A stretch of DNA of 7,168 nt, taken from NCBI GenBank assembly GCA_946222725.1, contig CAMIHT010000082.1:1-7168 (forward strand), given 5' to 3'. Shown here piece after piece: positions 1-6,369 of this stretch. The DNA comes from Actinotignum schaalii (GTDB lineage: Bacteria > Actinomycetota > Actinomycetes > Actinomycetales > Actinomycetaceae). The notes under the pieces are model-generated. The model was given only the letters and a program-made list of their open reading frames with translations, did not search any database and had not been told where the DNA came from. Position 1 is the first letter of the stretch, and the number at the start of each line of letters is the position of its first letter. The position numbers and the translations under genes were made by a program.

Positions 1-1159
1 CCATAGCACTGGAATTGCGCCATCCCGGCTTGCCGGCCGGGCCGGCGTGCCGGCGCCGGCCCGGGTATCCCGAACCCCGCCCGCCCGCGCGCGGATGGCT
101 AGAGCACCCGCGGCCCGGCAGCGCAGTCGTACCATTACCGGAACCACGCTCACTGCACGTTTCCTCACCGTACGTTTCCTCACCGTACATTCCCTCGGCA
201 TCGGGGCCGCTCTCCTCTAAGCTCTCTTCCAGGCGCGCGGCCGCGCCGGTAACATCGAGGATAGGAAGATCACCATCGGTTTGGATCTCATCCCCGCCGC
301 CGTTGCGTGAGCTATAGGCATTGAAATACTGCTCGATCACGCTCACGTGGCTTTCGGGATCCGCGTAGCGGACCGTGTTGATAATGAAATCCCGCTCCGC
401 ATCGATATTCGGGTCGATTTTGTGGGTGAATTGCCCGGTGAAAATGGATAGCCCCACACTGCGATCAAAGGTTCCGGCGGCGAGCCAGGTGATGCGTTCC
501 CCGCCCGGGAGCGTCCAATCGGGTGGGCAGCGCCAAAAACGCACGTGGTGGCGCTGGGCCGCATTGCCGTCCACTTCCTGCTGGTAGGCGAATTCCTGTT
601 TCCGAGAGAATAAATACAAATCGGACACCGGTGCGGAAGGATAGGAACGGCGCAGCACCGCGGCCACGATAATGCGCCAAGAGGTACGGAAAGTAATAGG
701 TTCGGCTTCGATCCAGCCCGCGGCCCGCATGGCCGCGTGAATATCCGCTTCGCTACCCTCCCAACCTATATTGACCGGGTCCCCGAGGATGCCGTCCGCG
801 GTTTTGGTGCGCCCGAAGAAATAATCCGGCACGTACATAAGCGAAAAAAGCTGATGCAGGCGCGGGAAAGCGAAATACGCCGCAAGCGCCCAAAACACCA
901 GGAGGTGCAGCCACCACAACGGCTGCCCGGGAAGCCCCCGTAATAAAAGGAGCACGGCCAACCAGAAACTATAAATCAGGGCGACGACGACGAACAGCCC
1001 CGCCAAGACCGCGTACAAAGGGAAACCCCGCCGCAGCCGCTGCCGGGGCAGGCGCGCATAGGCGGGCGGGCGCGACGGAACCGGCCAGCGCTGGTCAGCG
1101 CTGTGCCGCACCGAGCGTACCGGCGTTGATTGCGCAGCTTGGCTTTGTTCCTGAGTCAC
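1..1159 (-). CDS. LssY C-terminal domain membrane protein (partial, 3' end off window)
   Basis: The reading frame stays open for 386 codons from the GTG at 1159 to the left edge, so the C-terminus is missing. Residues about 1-46 are polar and basic. Two hydrophobic segments follow (about 47-74 and 80-98), probably a membrane hairpin. A soluble region of about 105-275 matches the LssY_C family as I know it: GDPVN near 127, an AAGW motif at 146-149, SDLYLFSRKQ at 179-188, RHHVRFWR at 203-210, and FDRSVGLS followed by THKIDPNIDAERD at 231-257. The family is named after a Legionella lss-locus protein and its biochemical role is unknown. After about residue 300 the chain is acidic, then Gly/Arg/Pro-rich and probably disordered, with a YGEET tandem repeat. 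In-frame alternative starts are GTG 1189 and ATG 1246. I prefer 1159 because a TAAAAT box ends 7 nt upstream of it, but this is not certain. It lies downstream of truA on the same strand. Confidence 0.82.
   Translation of the reverse strand, partial: MTQEQSQAAQSTPVRSVRHSADQRWPVPSRPPAYARLPRQRLRRGFPLYAVLAGLFVVVALIYSFWLAVLLLLRGLPGQPLWWLHLLVFWALAAYFAFPRLHQLFSLMYVPDYFFGRTKTADGILGDPVNIGWEGSEADIHAAMRAAGWIEAEPITFRTSWRIIVAAVLRRSYPSAPVSDLYLFSRKQEFAYQQEVDGNAAQRHHVRFWRCPPDWTLPGGERITWLAAGTFDRSVGLSIFTGQFTHKIDPNIDAERDFIINTVRYADPESHVSVIEQYFNAYSSRNGGGDEIQTDGDLPILDVTGAAARLEESLEESGPDAEGMYGEETYGEETCSERGSGNGTTALPGRGCSSHPRAGGRGSGYPGRRRHAGPAGKPGWRNSSAM
37..64. repeat. GC-only inverted repeat in the LssY gene tail
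   Basis: CCGGGCCGGC (37-46) and GCCGGCCCGG (55-64) are perfect 10-bp complements around an 8-nt loop. The surrounding bases (about 27-65) are also made of overlapping GCCGGC palindromes. It lies inside the still-open Gly/Arg/Pro-rich reading frame. It could form a strong hairpin in the mRNA; there is no T-tract, so it is not a classical terminator. Confidence 0.6.
158..188. repeat. 15-bp tandem repeat (two perfect copies)
   Basis: The 15-mer GTTTCCTCACCGTAC occurs at 159-173 and again at 174-188, flanked by degenerate partial copies. Being a multiple of three, it keeps the LssY-protein frame and encodes YGEET-YGEET (residues 325-334). Identical copies at the DNA level suggest a recent duplication by slippage. 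Confidence 0.85.
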
Positions 1160-1166
1160 GTTACTG

Positions 1167-1172
1167 ATTTTA
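1167..1172 (-). promoter_or_regulatory. Candidate -10 box of a leaderless promoter for the LssY gene
   Basis: On the minus strand TAAAAT (one mismatch to TATAAT) is followed by 7 nt and then GTG at 1159. This is the spacing seen in leaderless actinobacterial transcripts, where transcription begins at the start codon. No Shine-Dalgarno-like sequence lies before the GTG. The -35 region (TTTAAC, about 17 nt upstream) is poor. The assignment is inference from position and sequence only. Confidence 0.45.
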
Positions 1173-1277
1173 CCCGGGGCCGACGACACGTTAAATCGGC
1201 TCGAATCGAAGATGCGCACCGCGCGTGGGATGGTGGTGGCCAGCATTGCCACGGCCGGGCGCAACGGTAGCTACCAG

Positions 1278-2153
1278 CTAATCCTCGAGCAGCGTACGGA
1301 TGGCCCGAGAAGCCTCAGCGCGCGCAGCCCACTGACCCGGTTCAGGATAATTCACTTTTTCGAGAGTGAGGGGATGGGGCGGGGCTACCACCACTTCCCC
1401 ATCCCGGCTTGCTTCGCGCAAGCGCCGGGCCGGCCAGCCGGCATCGCGCCGTCCTTCGCCCACCCGGAGCAGAGAGCCCACGAGGGTGCGCACCATGGAA
1501 TGGCAAAAAGCATCGGCCACCGCGTGAATCGTCACTAGCTCGCCGTCCTCGGCCACCTCAAGGGCCAGGAGCTCGCGCACCGTCGTCGCGCCCGGGCGCG
1601 GTTTGCAATAGGAGAGGAAATCGTGTTCACCCAGGAGGGAGGCCGCGGCCTCCCGCATCGCGCTCAGGTCCAGCGCGCCGGCCAGCCAGAGGACGTCGCG
1701 TCGTCGTAAAGGATCGAAGTGATCCACCGCAATGCGATACGTGTATTCGCGCGAAAGCGCCGAAAAACGCGCGTCAAAATCGGGGGATACCTCGCGGGCG
1801 CTGTGGAGCACAATATCGGCACTCCCCCGCGGGCCGCTCGCACCGCGCGCCAGCAAACTCTGCACGCGCCGCACCAGTACCCGCGTGGGTTCCTCCTGCG
1901 AACGTCCCTGCACCGCCGCGAGCACCGCGCGCGGCACATCCACATGGACGACCTGCCCCCGGGCATGCACCCCGGCATCGGTCCGCCCGGCCACCGTGAG
2001 CGTGACCGGTGCTCTCAGCACCGTGGCGAGAGCCTCTGTGAGGGTGCCTTCCACCGTACGCAGGCCGGGCTGCGCTGCCCAACCGTGAAATTCAGTACCG
2101 TCGTAGGAAAGATCAAGCCGAAGCCGAAGGTTTTGCGCTAGCGTGTCACTCAT
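1278..2153 (-). CDS. truA: tRNA pseudouridine(38-40) synthase TruA
   Basis: Encodes 291 residues, slightly longer than the roughly 270 of E. coli TruA. TruA isomerises uridine to pseudouridine at positions 38-40 of the tRNA anticodon arm. The N-terminus (LRLDLSYDGTEFHGW, residues 11-25) is typical. The catalytic aspartate is D59 in GRTDAGVHA. FLSYCKPRPG and the FCHSMVRTLVG segment of the C-terminal half are also present. I chose the ATG at 2153 because the conserved region starts about ten residues in. The frame stays open upstream to 2405 but is then antisense to the ROK gene and has no family character. ATG 2189 is a possible alternative. No good ribosome site is visible before either. The gene is separated from rplQ by the ROK gene and a terminator, so it needs its own promoter, presumably within 2154-2300. 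Confidence 0.95.
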   Translation of the reverse strand: MSDTLAQNLRLRLDLSYDGTEFHGWAAQPGLRTVEGTLTEALATVLRAPVTLTVAGRTDAGVHARGQVVHVDVPRAVLAAVQGRSQEEPTRVLVRRVQSLLARGASGPRGSADIVLHSAREVSPDFDARFSALSREYTYRIAVDHFDPLRRRDVLWLAGALDLSAMREAAASLLGEHDFLSYCKPRPGATTVRELLALEVAEDGELVTIHAVADAFCHSMVRTLVGSLLRVGEGRRDAGWPARRLREASRDGEVVVAPPHPLTLEKVNYPEPGQWAARAEASRAIRTLLED

Positions 2154-3099
2154 GGATCCAGTTTCCCATGCCGAGTCATCCTCCCGCATACCCGAGAGCC
2201 GGGCGCTCGAAAGCACGGAGCCGGTACTCCCGCTCGGCACCGCGCCGCTGTACGCAAGCGCGCCCAGCCCGGAAGAAACAGCGAAGGCCACCACCTCGGC
2301 AGCTGTGTCCGGCCCGCGCACCTTCGCAGTGGATTGCGGCGGGGGTGGCATTAAAACGGCGCTGCTCGACGCTGCCGGTACCCAGATCGGGCCCGCGCGC
2401 CGCACCCCGGTCCGCTACCCTTTCTCACCGGGGGCCCTGGAAAATATCATTGCCGCCGATGCCGCCGCGCTGCGCGCCGAGGGCGCTGATTTCGAGCGAC
2501 TCACGGTAGGCATGCCCGGGATGCTGCGCCACGGCGTTGTGGTGTATACCCCGCATTACATTCGCCGCGCCGGTCCGCATACCCGTCTCGACCCGGATAT
2601 GGAGACCGCCTGGAACGGTTTGGATATTCGTGCATCGCTGGCCGCGCGTTTTTCACGCCCTACCCTGGTTCTCAACGACGCCGAAGTGGCCGCCGCGGCA
2701 ACCGTAACCGGTCAGGGTCTAGAAGTAGTGCTGACCTTCGGGACCGGTTTGGGTAACGCTATCGTCGATAATGGGGTATTGGCTCCCCACCTGGAGTTTT
2801 CCCATGCACCGTTACGCTGGGGGCTCACCTATGATGACGTGATCGGGGAAATTGAACGCATCCGCTTGGGCGATGCCGCGTGGAGCCGGCAGGTGGCCCG
2901 CGCTATTGAATCCCTCTACCCGGTCATCCGCTGGGACACCCTCTACCTCGGGGGCGGCAACGCAGCGCGCATCACCGAGAGCGTGCGCGAACGCCTGAGC
3001 GGCTCGGTGGTCTTTATTCCGAATGCCGCCGGGATGAGCGGCGGGGTACGTGCCTGGGATCTGGTGGCTGCTTCCGAGCGAGCCCGCGCGGAACAGTAG
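2143..3099 (+). CDS. ROK-family sugar kinase, polyphosphate-glucokinase-like
   Basis: From GTG 2143 this encodes 318 residues. The first ~60 are Ser/Pro/Ala-rich without recognisable domain. The kinase body resembles actinobacterial polyphosphate/ATP glucokinase (PPGK): phosphate motif AVDCGGGGIK (62-71), VGMPG (122-126), catalytic base D179 in LNDAE, LTFGTGLG (197-204), EFSH (218-221) and LYLGGGNA (267-274). The role would be phosphorylation of glucose or a related sugar in the cytoplasm. The ROK zinc cysteine motif is absent, as in PPGK. The usual EFGH is EFSH here, and the GG(K)EAEE-type stretch after it is not recognisable, so substrate and activity are uncertain. The start is unclear: GAAGG lies 12 nt before GTG 2143, ATG 2152 is in frame, and GTG 2305 would give 264 residues, close to PPGK length, without overlapping truA. 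Third-position G/C bias continues through most of the extension, which argues it may be coding. Confidence 0.85.
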   Translation: MSLMDPVSHAESSSRIPESRALESTEPVLPLGTAPLYASAPSPEETAKATTSAAVSGPRTFAVDCGGGGIKTALLDAAGTQIGPARRTPVRYPFSPGALENIIAADAAALRAEGADFERLTVGMPGMLRHGVVVYTPHYIRRAGPHTRLDPDMETAWNGLDIRASLAARFSRPTLVLNDAEVAAAATVTGQGLEVVLTFGTGLGNAIVDNGVLAPHLEFSHAPLRWGLTYDDVIGEIERIRLGDAAWSRQVARAIESLYPVIRWDTLYLGGGNAARITESVRERLSGSVVFIPNAAGMSGGVRAWDLVAASERARAEQ

Positions 3100-3125
3100 G
3101 GTAAATAGACAAACGCGGGGGTCTT

Positions 3126-3144
3126 CCCATGAGAGCCTCATGGG
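3126..3144. repeat. Perfect 8-bp hairpin downstream of the ROK gene
   Basis: CCCATGAG (3126-3133), loop AGC, CTCATGGG (3137-3144). It begins 27 bp after the ROK stop codon. No T-tract follows on either strand, so at most it is a weak terminator or an RNA 3'-end stabiliser. Confidence 0.5.
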
Positions 3145-3203
3145 CCTCACGAAGTTCAATAGTCACACCAGCCACTGGGGAGGTGGTATCTGTTTTCCGA
3201 GCT

Positions 3204-3232
3204 GTACTTCGCATGTACGACATCCGCAGTAC
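3204..3232. repeat. Imperfect 13-bp dyad, operator-like
   Basis: GTACTTCGCATGT (3204-3216), spacer ACG, ACATCCGCAGTAC (3220-3232). Eleven of thirteen positions pair. The size and short spacer resemble a dimeric regulator site, but no gene start beside it is supported, so a regulatory role is speculative. Confidence 0.35.
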
Positions 3233-3484
3233 GTCTCAGAACAACACCCTGCCCCGGCCGGCGAGGCGGCCCGGCTAGGAAAAGTGCGAGTCCAGGACAT
3301 CGCCTCCCGCAGGGTGCGCGTAAGGAACACGACATCGCCCCGAAACGGTGCTCTCCCTCGCACTTTGTTTCCGGGCGCGGTTCATGCGGTTCAGGGCAGG
3401 ATACAAGCCACGGACACGCCGCCATGGAAACCGCTTGTGCCTATCCCCCCCCGCCCGCGCCAGTGCCCGCGGCCGCGCCCAACC

Positions 3485-3528
3485 GTAGCCGCGCGTCCTG
3501 CGGGCAACAGTAGCCGCGCGTCCTGCGG
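3485..3528. repeat. 19-bp direct repeat, two copies 25 bp apart
   Basis: GTAGCCGCGCGTCCTGCGG is present perfectly at 3485-3503 and 3510-3528, separated by 6 nt. Each copy contains a small CCGC-N7-GCGG dyad. It lies immediately beside the rplQ terminator. Two identical copies suggest a local duplication. Confidence 0.8.
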
Positions 3529-3534
3529 ACAGCA

Positions 3535-3572
3535 AAAAGGGCTTCGGAAACTCATGTTTCCGAAGCCCTTTT
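3535..3572. terminator. Bidirectional intrinsic terminator behind rplQ
   Basis: Perfect 17-nt arms AAAAGGGCTTCGGAAAC (3535-3551) and GTTTCCGAAGCCCTTTT (3556-3572) close a 4-nt loop. Read on the minus strand, the GC stem ends in five U, 55 bp after the rplQ stop codon. On the plus strand it ends in four U and could also stop transcription coming from the ROK gene. It closes the ribosomal-protein operon. Confidence 0.95.
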
Positions 3573-3626
3573 CTCAAGCTTCCAGGGAGGCCCGGTTAGT
3601 CAAGCAACCGAACCTACCGCCAGCGC

Positions 3627-4205
3627 TTACTTAGCTTCTTCAGCCTTCTCCGCTTCCGCAGCCTCATCCGCGCTGGCGGCCGACTCTGCCGATTCCGCGC
3701 TTTCGGCGGATTCAGCGGACTCCGCACTTTCAGCCGATTCGGCGCTCTCCGCAGATTCTGCCGATTCAGCAGTTTCAGCTTCTTCCGCAGCGGCGGCACG
3801 CTCGGCGGCCTTTTCCGCTTCCTTAACAACCGCCTGCTTCGGGGAAACCTTCTCGGTCACCAGCGAAATAACGGCCATCGGGGTGTTATCACCGCGGCGG
3901 TTACCCACCTTGGTGATGCGGGTGTAGCCGCCCTCGCGTTCCGCGAACAGCGGGGCGAGTTCCTCGAAGAGAATGTAGGCGGTTTCACGATCGCCGAGCA
4001 CCTTGAGGGCCAGGCGGCGATTGTGGGTGTCCCCCTTCTTCGCCTTCGTGATGAGCTTTTCGATATGGGGACGTACCGCGCGAGCCTTCGCTTCGGTGGT
4101 CTTAATCGACGTGTGATGAATAAGTTCCTTGCACAGGTTGGCAAGAATCTTGCGCTGGTGGGCGGGGCTGCCGCCGAGGCGCGGACCCTTGGTGGGCTTA
4201 GGCAT
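3627..4205 (-). CDS. rplQ: 50S ribosomal protein L17 with long acidic repeat tail
   Basis: Encodes 192 residues. L17 is a component of the large ribosomal subunit, near the exit tunnel. The core (1 to about 122) is standard: [20 protein letters not shown] at the start, [16 protein letters not shown] (31-46), ending in [14 protein letters not shown] (103-116). Beyond it is a ~70-residue Ala/Glu/Ser tail, including ten consecutive Ala-Glu-Ser units (146-175), then a mixed Ala/Glu/Lys end. E. coli L17 is 127 residues, so the extension accounts for most of the extra length. Alanine-rich acidic tails on L17 occur in several actinobacteria. AGGAG lies 8 nt before the ATG. It follows rpoA after 32 bp and is the last gene before the terminator. 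Confidence 0.97.
   Translation of the reverse strand: MPKPTKGPRLGGSPAHQRKILANLCKELIHHTSIKTTEAKARAVRPHIEKLITKAKKGDTHNRRLALKVLGDRETAYILFEELAPLFAEREGGYTRITKVGNRRGDNTPMAVISLVTEKVSPKQAVVKEAEKAAERAAAAEEAETAESAESAESAESAESAESAESAESAESAESAASADEAAEAEKAEEAK
3681..3770 (-). repeat. (Ala-Glu-Ser)10 codon repeat in rplQ
   Basis: Ten 9-nt units encode AES without interruption (residues 146-175). The units use different synonymous codons: serine appears as TCG, TCT, AGC, AGT and TCC, alanine as GCA, GCG, GCC and GCT, and glutamate as GAA and GAG. The repeat is therefore regular in protein but degraded in DNA. Confidence 0.92.
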
Positions 4206-4237
4206 TGTCTACTCTCCTAGTAAAATTATGTGGCTGC

Positions 4238-5239
4238 TCAGGCCTGAGAATCGTCGCTGAACTGCATCCCGTAGTCATCGAATCCGCCACCGAGGAAGCT
4301 CGATCCGGAATCCTTGAGGCTCAGGTCCATCTTCGCCAGTTCATCCTTGACATCATCGATGGACTTCGCCCCGAAGTTGCGAATGTCGAGCAGATCGGCT
4401 TCTGAGCGCTGCACCAGTTCCCCAATGGTATGGATACCTTCGCGCTGCAGGCAGTTCTGGGAACGTGCGGGCAGGTTGAGGATGGTGATCGGACGCTGCA
4501 GATCCGAGGAGCGCTGCTCGGTGACCGGCGCCGGACCAATTTCGATACCTTCGGCTTCGTCATTGAGATCCACGGCCAGGCCGAAGAGCTCCACGAGGGT
4601 CTTGCCGGCAGAGGCGAGCGCATCCCGCGGCGTCGTCGATTCCTTGGTTTCCACATCAACCACGAGGCGATCAAAGTCGGTGCGCTGTTCCACACGGGTG
4701 GCTTCCACCTTGTAGGAGACCTTGAGCACCGGCGAGTAGATCGAGTCAATCGGAATGCGGCCGATCTCATCGTTATCGCCCTTGTTGAGAGCCGCGGAAA
4801 CGTAGCCGCGCCCGCGTTCAACCGTGAGGTCGATTTCGAGCTTACCCTTGTCATTGAGGGTGGCGATATGGAGATCCTGGTTGAGGATTTCCACGCCCGC
4901 CGGCGGAGTAATATCCGCCGCGGTCACTTCGCCCGGGCCGGTCTTACGCAGGTACATGAGGACCGGTTCGTCGTTATCCGAGGACACAACAAGTTCCTTG
5001 AGGTTGAGGATGATTTCCGCAACATCTTCCTTCACACCGGGAATGGTGGAGAACTCATGGAGCACCCCGTCGATGCGGATCGAGGTGACCGCAGCACCGG
5101 GGATGGAGGACAGCAGGGTACGGCGCAGGGAATTACCCAGCGTGTACCCGAATCCGGGTTCGAGCGGTTCGAGGACGAACCGGGACCGGAATTCGGAGAT
5201 CTTCTCTTCACTCAGAACGGGACGTTGTGCAATGAGCAC
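4238..5239 (-). CDS. rpoA: DNA-directed RNA polymerase subunit alpha
   Basis: Encodes 333 residues. The alpha subunit dimerises to scaffold RNA polymerase assembly and contacts promoter UP elements and activators. The N-terminal domain (about 1-230) shows [20 protein letters not shown] (21-40), [19 protein letters not shown] (41-59) and the VERGRGY motif (140-146). After a linker, the C-terminal domain (about 248-310) contains ARSQNC with R259, which corresponds to the DNA-contacting R265 of E. coli, and [14 protein letters not shown] (288-301). The last ~25 residues are Gly/Ser/Asp-rich. I chose the GTG at 5239 because AAGGAA sits 6 nt before it and the product begins MLIAQRP, as in actinobacterial homologues. 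Upstream codons in the same frame (to 5458) overlap rpsK and lack family character. rplQ follows after 32 bp. Confidence 0.98.
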   Translation of the reverse strand: MLIAQRPVLSEEKISEFRSRFVLEPLEPGFGYTLGNSLRRTLLSSIPGAAVTSIRIDGVLHEFSTIPGVKEDVAEIILNLKELVVSSDNDEPVLMYLRKTGPGEVTAADITPPAGVEILNQDLHIATLNDKGKLEIDLTVERGRGYVSAALNKGDNDEIGRIPIDSIYSPVLKVSYKVEATRVEQRTDFDRLVVDVETKESTTPRDALASAGKTLVELFGLAVDLNDEAEGIEIGPAPVTEQRSSDLQRPITILNLPARSQNCLQREGIHTIGELVQRSEADLLDIRNFGAKSIDDVKDELAKMDLSLKDSGSSFLGGGFDDYGMQFSDDSQA

Positions 5240-5245
5240 GATTCT

Positions 5246-5251
5246 TTCCTT
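5246..5251 (-). promoter_or_regulatory. Ribosome binding site fixing the rpoA GTG start
   Basis: AAGGAA on the minus strand, 6 nt before GTG 5239. It supports the GTG start over the longer open frame. Confidence 0.8.
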
Positions 5252-5360
5252 TCCGCAAACAACCGCTATATGAGGTTTGCGTAGCCTCGCGAAACTCCGT
5301 CTGTCCGCGAGGTGCGGGCACGGCTTTTTCTGTCGAAGCTCGCGCCCTGGGAGGGGTGCC

Positions 5361-5380
5361 GCAGAGGCCTTGGCCTCTGC
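5361..5380. repeat. Perfect 9-bp inverted repeat upstream of rpoA
   Basis: GCAGAGGCC and GGCCTCTGC flank a TT centre. As RNA it would fold as an 8-bp stem with a 4-nt loop. It lies about 120 bp before the rpoA start, with no U-tract. Confidence 0.7.
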
Positions 5381-5427
5381 GCCGGCGTCGTACCTAGAAG
5401 GGGACGCCGCAACGCACCGCGCCGCTA

Positions 5428-5838
5428 CTAGACGCGACGGCGCTTGGGCGGGCGGCACCCGTTGAAGGCCTGCGGAGTCACATCGGAAATGGAGGTGACT
5501 TCCAGCCCGGAGGCGGTCAGGGAACGGATCGCGGTTTCACGCCCGGAACCCGGCCCCTTGACGAACACATCAACCTTCTTCATGCCCTGTTCCATGGCCT
5601 GACGCGCGGCGTTTTCCGCGGCGAGCTGCGCGGCGTAGGGAGTCGACTTACGCGAGCCCTTGAAGCCAACCATCCCGGAGGAAGCGGAAGCAATAACCGC
5701 ACCGGTGGGATCGGTGATGGACACGATGGTGTTATTGAAGGTGGACTTAATGTGGGCCTGACCCACGGTGACATTACGACGCTGATTGCGACGCGGACGG
5801 CGTGCACCGGCGTTAGCAGAACGAGTCTGACGAGCCAT
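5428..5838 (-). CDS. rpsK: 30S ribosomal protein S11
   Basis: Encodes 136 residues, the usual length with an actinobacterial N-terminus. S11 sits on the platform of the small subunit and contacts 16S rRNA near the mRNA exit. Diagnostic segments are [20 protein letters not shown] (27-46), the [19 protein letters not shown] region, [17 protein letters not shown], and the conserved end [17 protein letters not shown] lies 8 nt before the ATG at 5838. It starts 29 bp after the rpsM stop. Confidence 0.98.
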   Translation of the reverse strand: MARQTRSANAGARRPRRNQRRNVTVGQAHIKSTFNNTIVSITDPTGAVIASASSGMVGFKGSRKSTPYAAQLAAENAARQAMEQGMKKVDVFVKGPGSGRETAIRSLTASGLEVTSISDVTPQAFNGCRPPKRRRV

Positions 5839-5867
5839 AATCTATTTCTCCTGAACTACGACGAAGC

Positions 5868-6242
5868 CTACTTGGCCTTCTTCTTACCGGCCACGGTGCG
5901 CTTGGGGCCCTTGCGGGTGCGCGCATTGGTCTTGGTGCGCTGCCCGTGCACGGGCAGGCCGCGACGGTGACGCAGGCCCTGGTACGAACCGATTTCGATC
6001 TTGCGGCGAATATCGGCCTGGACTTCGCGGCGCAGGTCGCCTTCAACCTTGTAGTTCTCGTCGATATGGTTCTTGAGTTTCACCAGATCGTCTTCAGTGA
6101 GATCGCGCACGCGGGTATCCGGGTTCACCCCGGTAGCGGCGAGGGTCTCGTGGGCGCGGGTGCGTCCAATGCCAAAAATGTAAGTAAGCGCGATCTCAAT
6201 CCGCTTTTCGCGGGGGAGATCAACGCCGGAGAGACGTGCCAA
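5868..6242 (-). CDS. rpsM: 30S ribosomal protein S13 (TTG start)
   Basis: Encodes 124 residues, normal for actinobacterial S13. It lies in the head of the small subunit and contacts the P-site tRNA and inter-subunit bridges. The product reads [19 protein letters not shown], then [10 protein letters not shown] (21-30), and ends with [20 protein letters not shown] (91-110) and a basic KKKAK tail. The start is TTG at 6242: it places the family N-terminus (MARL) exactly, and AAGGGAG lies 8 nt before it. An in-frame ATG at 6293 would add 17 residues not typical of S13. rpsK follows after 29 bp, while the gap to rpmJ is 127 bp. Confidence 0.97.
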   Translation of the reverse strand: MARLSGVDLPREKRIEIALTYIFGIGRTRAHETLAATGVNPDTRVRDLTEDDLVKLKNHIDENYKVEGDLRREVQADIRRKIEIGSYQGLRHRRGLPVHGQRTKTNARTRKGPKRTVAGKKKAK

Positions 6243-6369
6243 TTTCTTAGCTCCCTTAGTTATGCCGGAGGTGTCGGGCACTGCTGTTCCCACGGGTCTC
6301 TATTCCGTGAGCCCCGGCCTCCGGACCGGGGGTTGCCTTGCGGCTAACAGTGCTGGTGCAACGGGGCGT
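6243..6369 (-). other. rpmJ-rpsM spacer with GC-rich stem
   Basis: A 127-bp gap within the operon. It holds a CCCCGG/CCGGGG stem (6312-6317 with 6326-6331) and, close to its right end, the rpmJ stop. There is no U-tract and no convincing promoter. It may be an mRNA leader or processing region for rpsM. Confidence 0.4.
6251..6257 (-). promoter_or_regulatory. Ribosome binding site for the rpsM TTG start
   Basis: AAGGGAG on the minus strand, 8 nt before TTG 6242. The strong match compensates for a weak start codon and decides against the upstream ATG at 6293, which would place this site inside the coding region. Confidence 0.85.

Larger units (their letters stand above)
3100..3534. other. Convergent intergenic spacer, no supported gene
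   Basis: This stretch between the ROK gene (plus) and the terminator behind rplQ (minus) has open frames on both strands, but none shows a recognisable family or a credible ribosome site. Visible structures are a perfect 8-bp hairpin (3126-3144), an imperfect dyad (3204-3232), a distant 10-bp inverted repeat (3281-3290 with 3357-3366), a run of eight C (3445-3452) and a direct repeat (3485-3528). Its first ~150 bp look less GC-rich than the flanking genes. I find no tRNA, RNase P RNA or tmRNA signature. Confidence 0.6.
5240..5427 (-). other. rpsK-rpoA spacer with two hairpins, no gene
   Basis: These 188 bp separate rpsK from rpoA, much longer than most gaps in this cluster. There is no trace of rpsD, which occupies this place in E. 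coli and mycobacteria. The spacer contains a perfect dyad GCAGAGGCC-TT-GGCCTCTGC (5361-5380) and a second stem CCTCGCG/CGCGAGG (5285-5291 with 5306-5312). No U-tract follows, so these look like leader structures or pause sites. A possible -10 (TATAGC, about 5265-5270) has only a weak -35 partner, so an internal rpoA promoter is possible but unproven. Confidence 0.55.

Noticed and set aside
1409..2141. Long plus-strand ORFs opposite truA
   Set aside because: Arg/Pro/Ala-rich shadows of the truA coding strand without family character.
2154..2405. 84-codon upstream extension of the truA frame
   Set aside because: It lies antisense to the ROK gene, has no TruA similarity, and open frames on the opposite strand are common in GC-rich coding DNA.
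3014..3223. Minus-strand small ORF containing GVTIELREAHEALMG
   Set aside because: It looks slightly protein-like, but it has no ribosome site or recognised family and its second half is antisense to the ROK gene. Not supported as a gene.
3281..3366. 86-nt element closed by a perfect 10-bp inverted repeat, considered as tRNA or other structured RNA
   Set aside because: No cloverleaf, T-arm or anticodon arm fits on either strand, and a 10-bp match within 100 nt is expected about once by chance in a window of this size.
3100..3534. RNase P RNA, tmRNA or a transposon remnant in the convergent spacer
   Set aside because: None of the conserved sequence blocks of these RNAs is visible, and there are no paired terminal repeats with target-site duplication or transposase fragments.
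4430..5284. 284-codon plus-strand ORF opposite rpoA
   Set aside because: It is the complement of the rpoA codons; its length results from the codon bias of rpoA and it has no ribosome site or family features.
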